DNA from: Aquificota bacterium
Lineage (GTDB): Bacteria > Aquificota > Aquificia > Aquificales > Hydrogenothermaceae
DNA length: 12,898 nt
Direction: 5' to 3'
NCBI GenBank assembly: GCA_013153235.1
Contig: JAADEU010000085.1
Span: 1 to 12,898, forward strand
How positions within the stretch are numbered: the first letter of the stretch is position 1; every line of letters begins with the position of its first letter. This document shows positions 12,811 through 12,898 of the stretch, in pieces. The notes under the pieces were generated by a model. The model was not told the DNA's origin. It searched no databases and saw only the letters and a program-made list of their open reading frames with translations. Position numbers and translations under genes: made by a program.

Positions 12811-12898
12811 GGAGGGTTGGCCGAGCGGACGAAGGCGGGTGATTTGAAATCACTTGAGGGTTAACAGCCCTCCGGGGGTTCGAATCCCTCACCCTCCG
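12811..12898 (+). tRNA. tRNA-Ser(UGA)
   Basis: This is an 88-base class II tRNA. The acceptor strands GGAGGGT (12811-12817) and ACCCTCC (12891-12897) pair fully, and discriminator G ends at 12898, as in serine tRNAs. The D arm has TTGGCCGAGCGG. The anticodon stem GGTGA/TCACT encloses TTTGAAA, giving anticodon TGA. A long variable arm (GAGGGTTAACAGCCCTC) and the T arm GGGGG-TTCGAAT-CCCTC follow. The window ends at the discriminator, so an encoded CCA cannot be judged. Confidence 0.96.

Overview
The window looks like a chromosomal segment of a thermophilic, microaerophilic Aquificota-type bacterium, most plausibly Hydrogenothermaceae (Persephonella/Sulfurihydrogenibium-like). This is inferred from the style of the proteins (Lys/Glu/Ile-rich, compact), the tightly packed operons, a class 1b SpeD, a haem-c lipoprotein and tRNA genes without encoded CCA. 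No 16S or other decisive marker is present, so the assignment is tentative.

Layout. The window opens inside a tRNA-Leu(UAA) gene and closes at the end of a tRNA-Ser(UGA) gene. Bases 69-1988 form a scarred accessory patch: a near-copy of the tRNA-Leu anticodon arm, a long imperfect palindrome, a minus-strand winged-helix protein gene (265-981), and the 3' two thirds of an IS200/IS605 (IS1341-type) tnpB with an intact right end and omega-RNA region (about 985-1988). The two genes meet head to head at 981-1000, where both appear to have lost their 5' ends. Directly after the IS right end lies a good promoter for speD (2144-2545). speD is preceded and overlapped by an unannotated 29-codon leader ORF (2085-2174) with a perfect Shine-Dalgarno sequence. 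A small FMN-binding split-barrel protein follows (2633-3067).

The core of the window is a five-gene plus-strand operon (3117-8237) whose genes are 4 nt apart or overlap. In order they are a circularly permuted ATP-grasp ligase, an alpha-E (DUF403) protein, a transglutaminase-like cysteine peptidase, and two aspartoacylase/succinylglutamate-desuccinylase (M14 AstE/AspA) paralogues. The first three are the known 'CP-ATP-grasp / alpha-E / transglutaminase' amidoligase module of unknown product. The two AstE/AspA genes extend it. The first has the zinc and catalytic residues; the second has lost both zinc histidines and the catalytic glutamate and looks like a pseudoenzyme partner. I consider this cassette the best candidate for an undescribed system: make an amide or peptide bond, then trim or hydrolyse it.

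A minus-strand operon (11104 down to 8234) converges on it: a HerA-type hexameric ATPase, a COG1926-like phosphoribosyltransferase and a DUF3365/Tll0287-like haem-c lipoprotein. A membrane-anchored TPR protein (11217-12170, plus) is divergent from herA and converges on gmhA (12172-12753, minus). gmhA and tRNA-Ser are divergent and share an AT-rich region with overlapping -10 boxes on both strands.

A recurring regulatory theme is that three consecutive units (speD leader, FMN protein, amidoligase operon) have their Shine-Dalgarno sequence inside the right arm of an inverted repeat. No intergenic stretch exceeds 300 bases.
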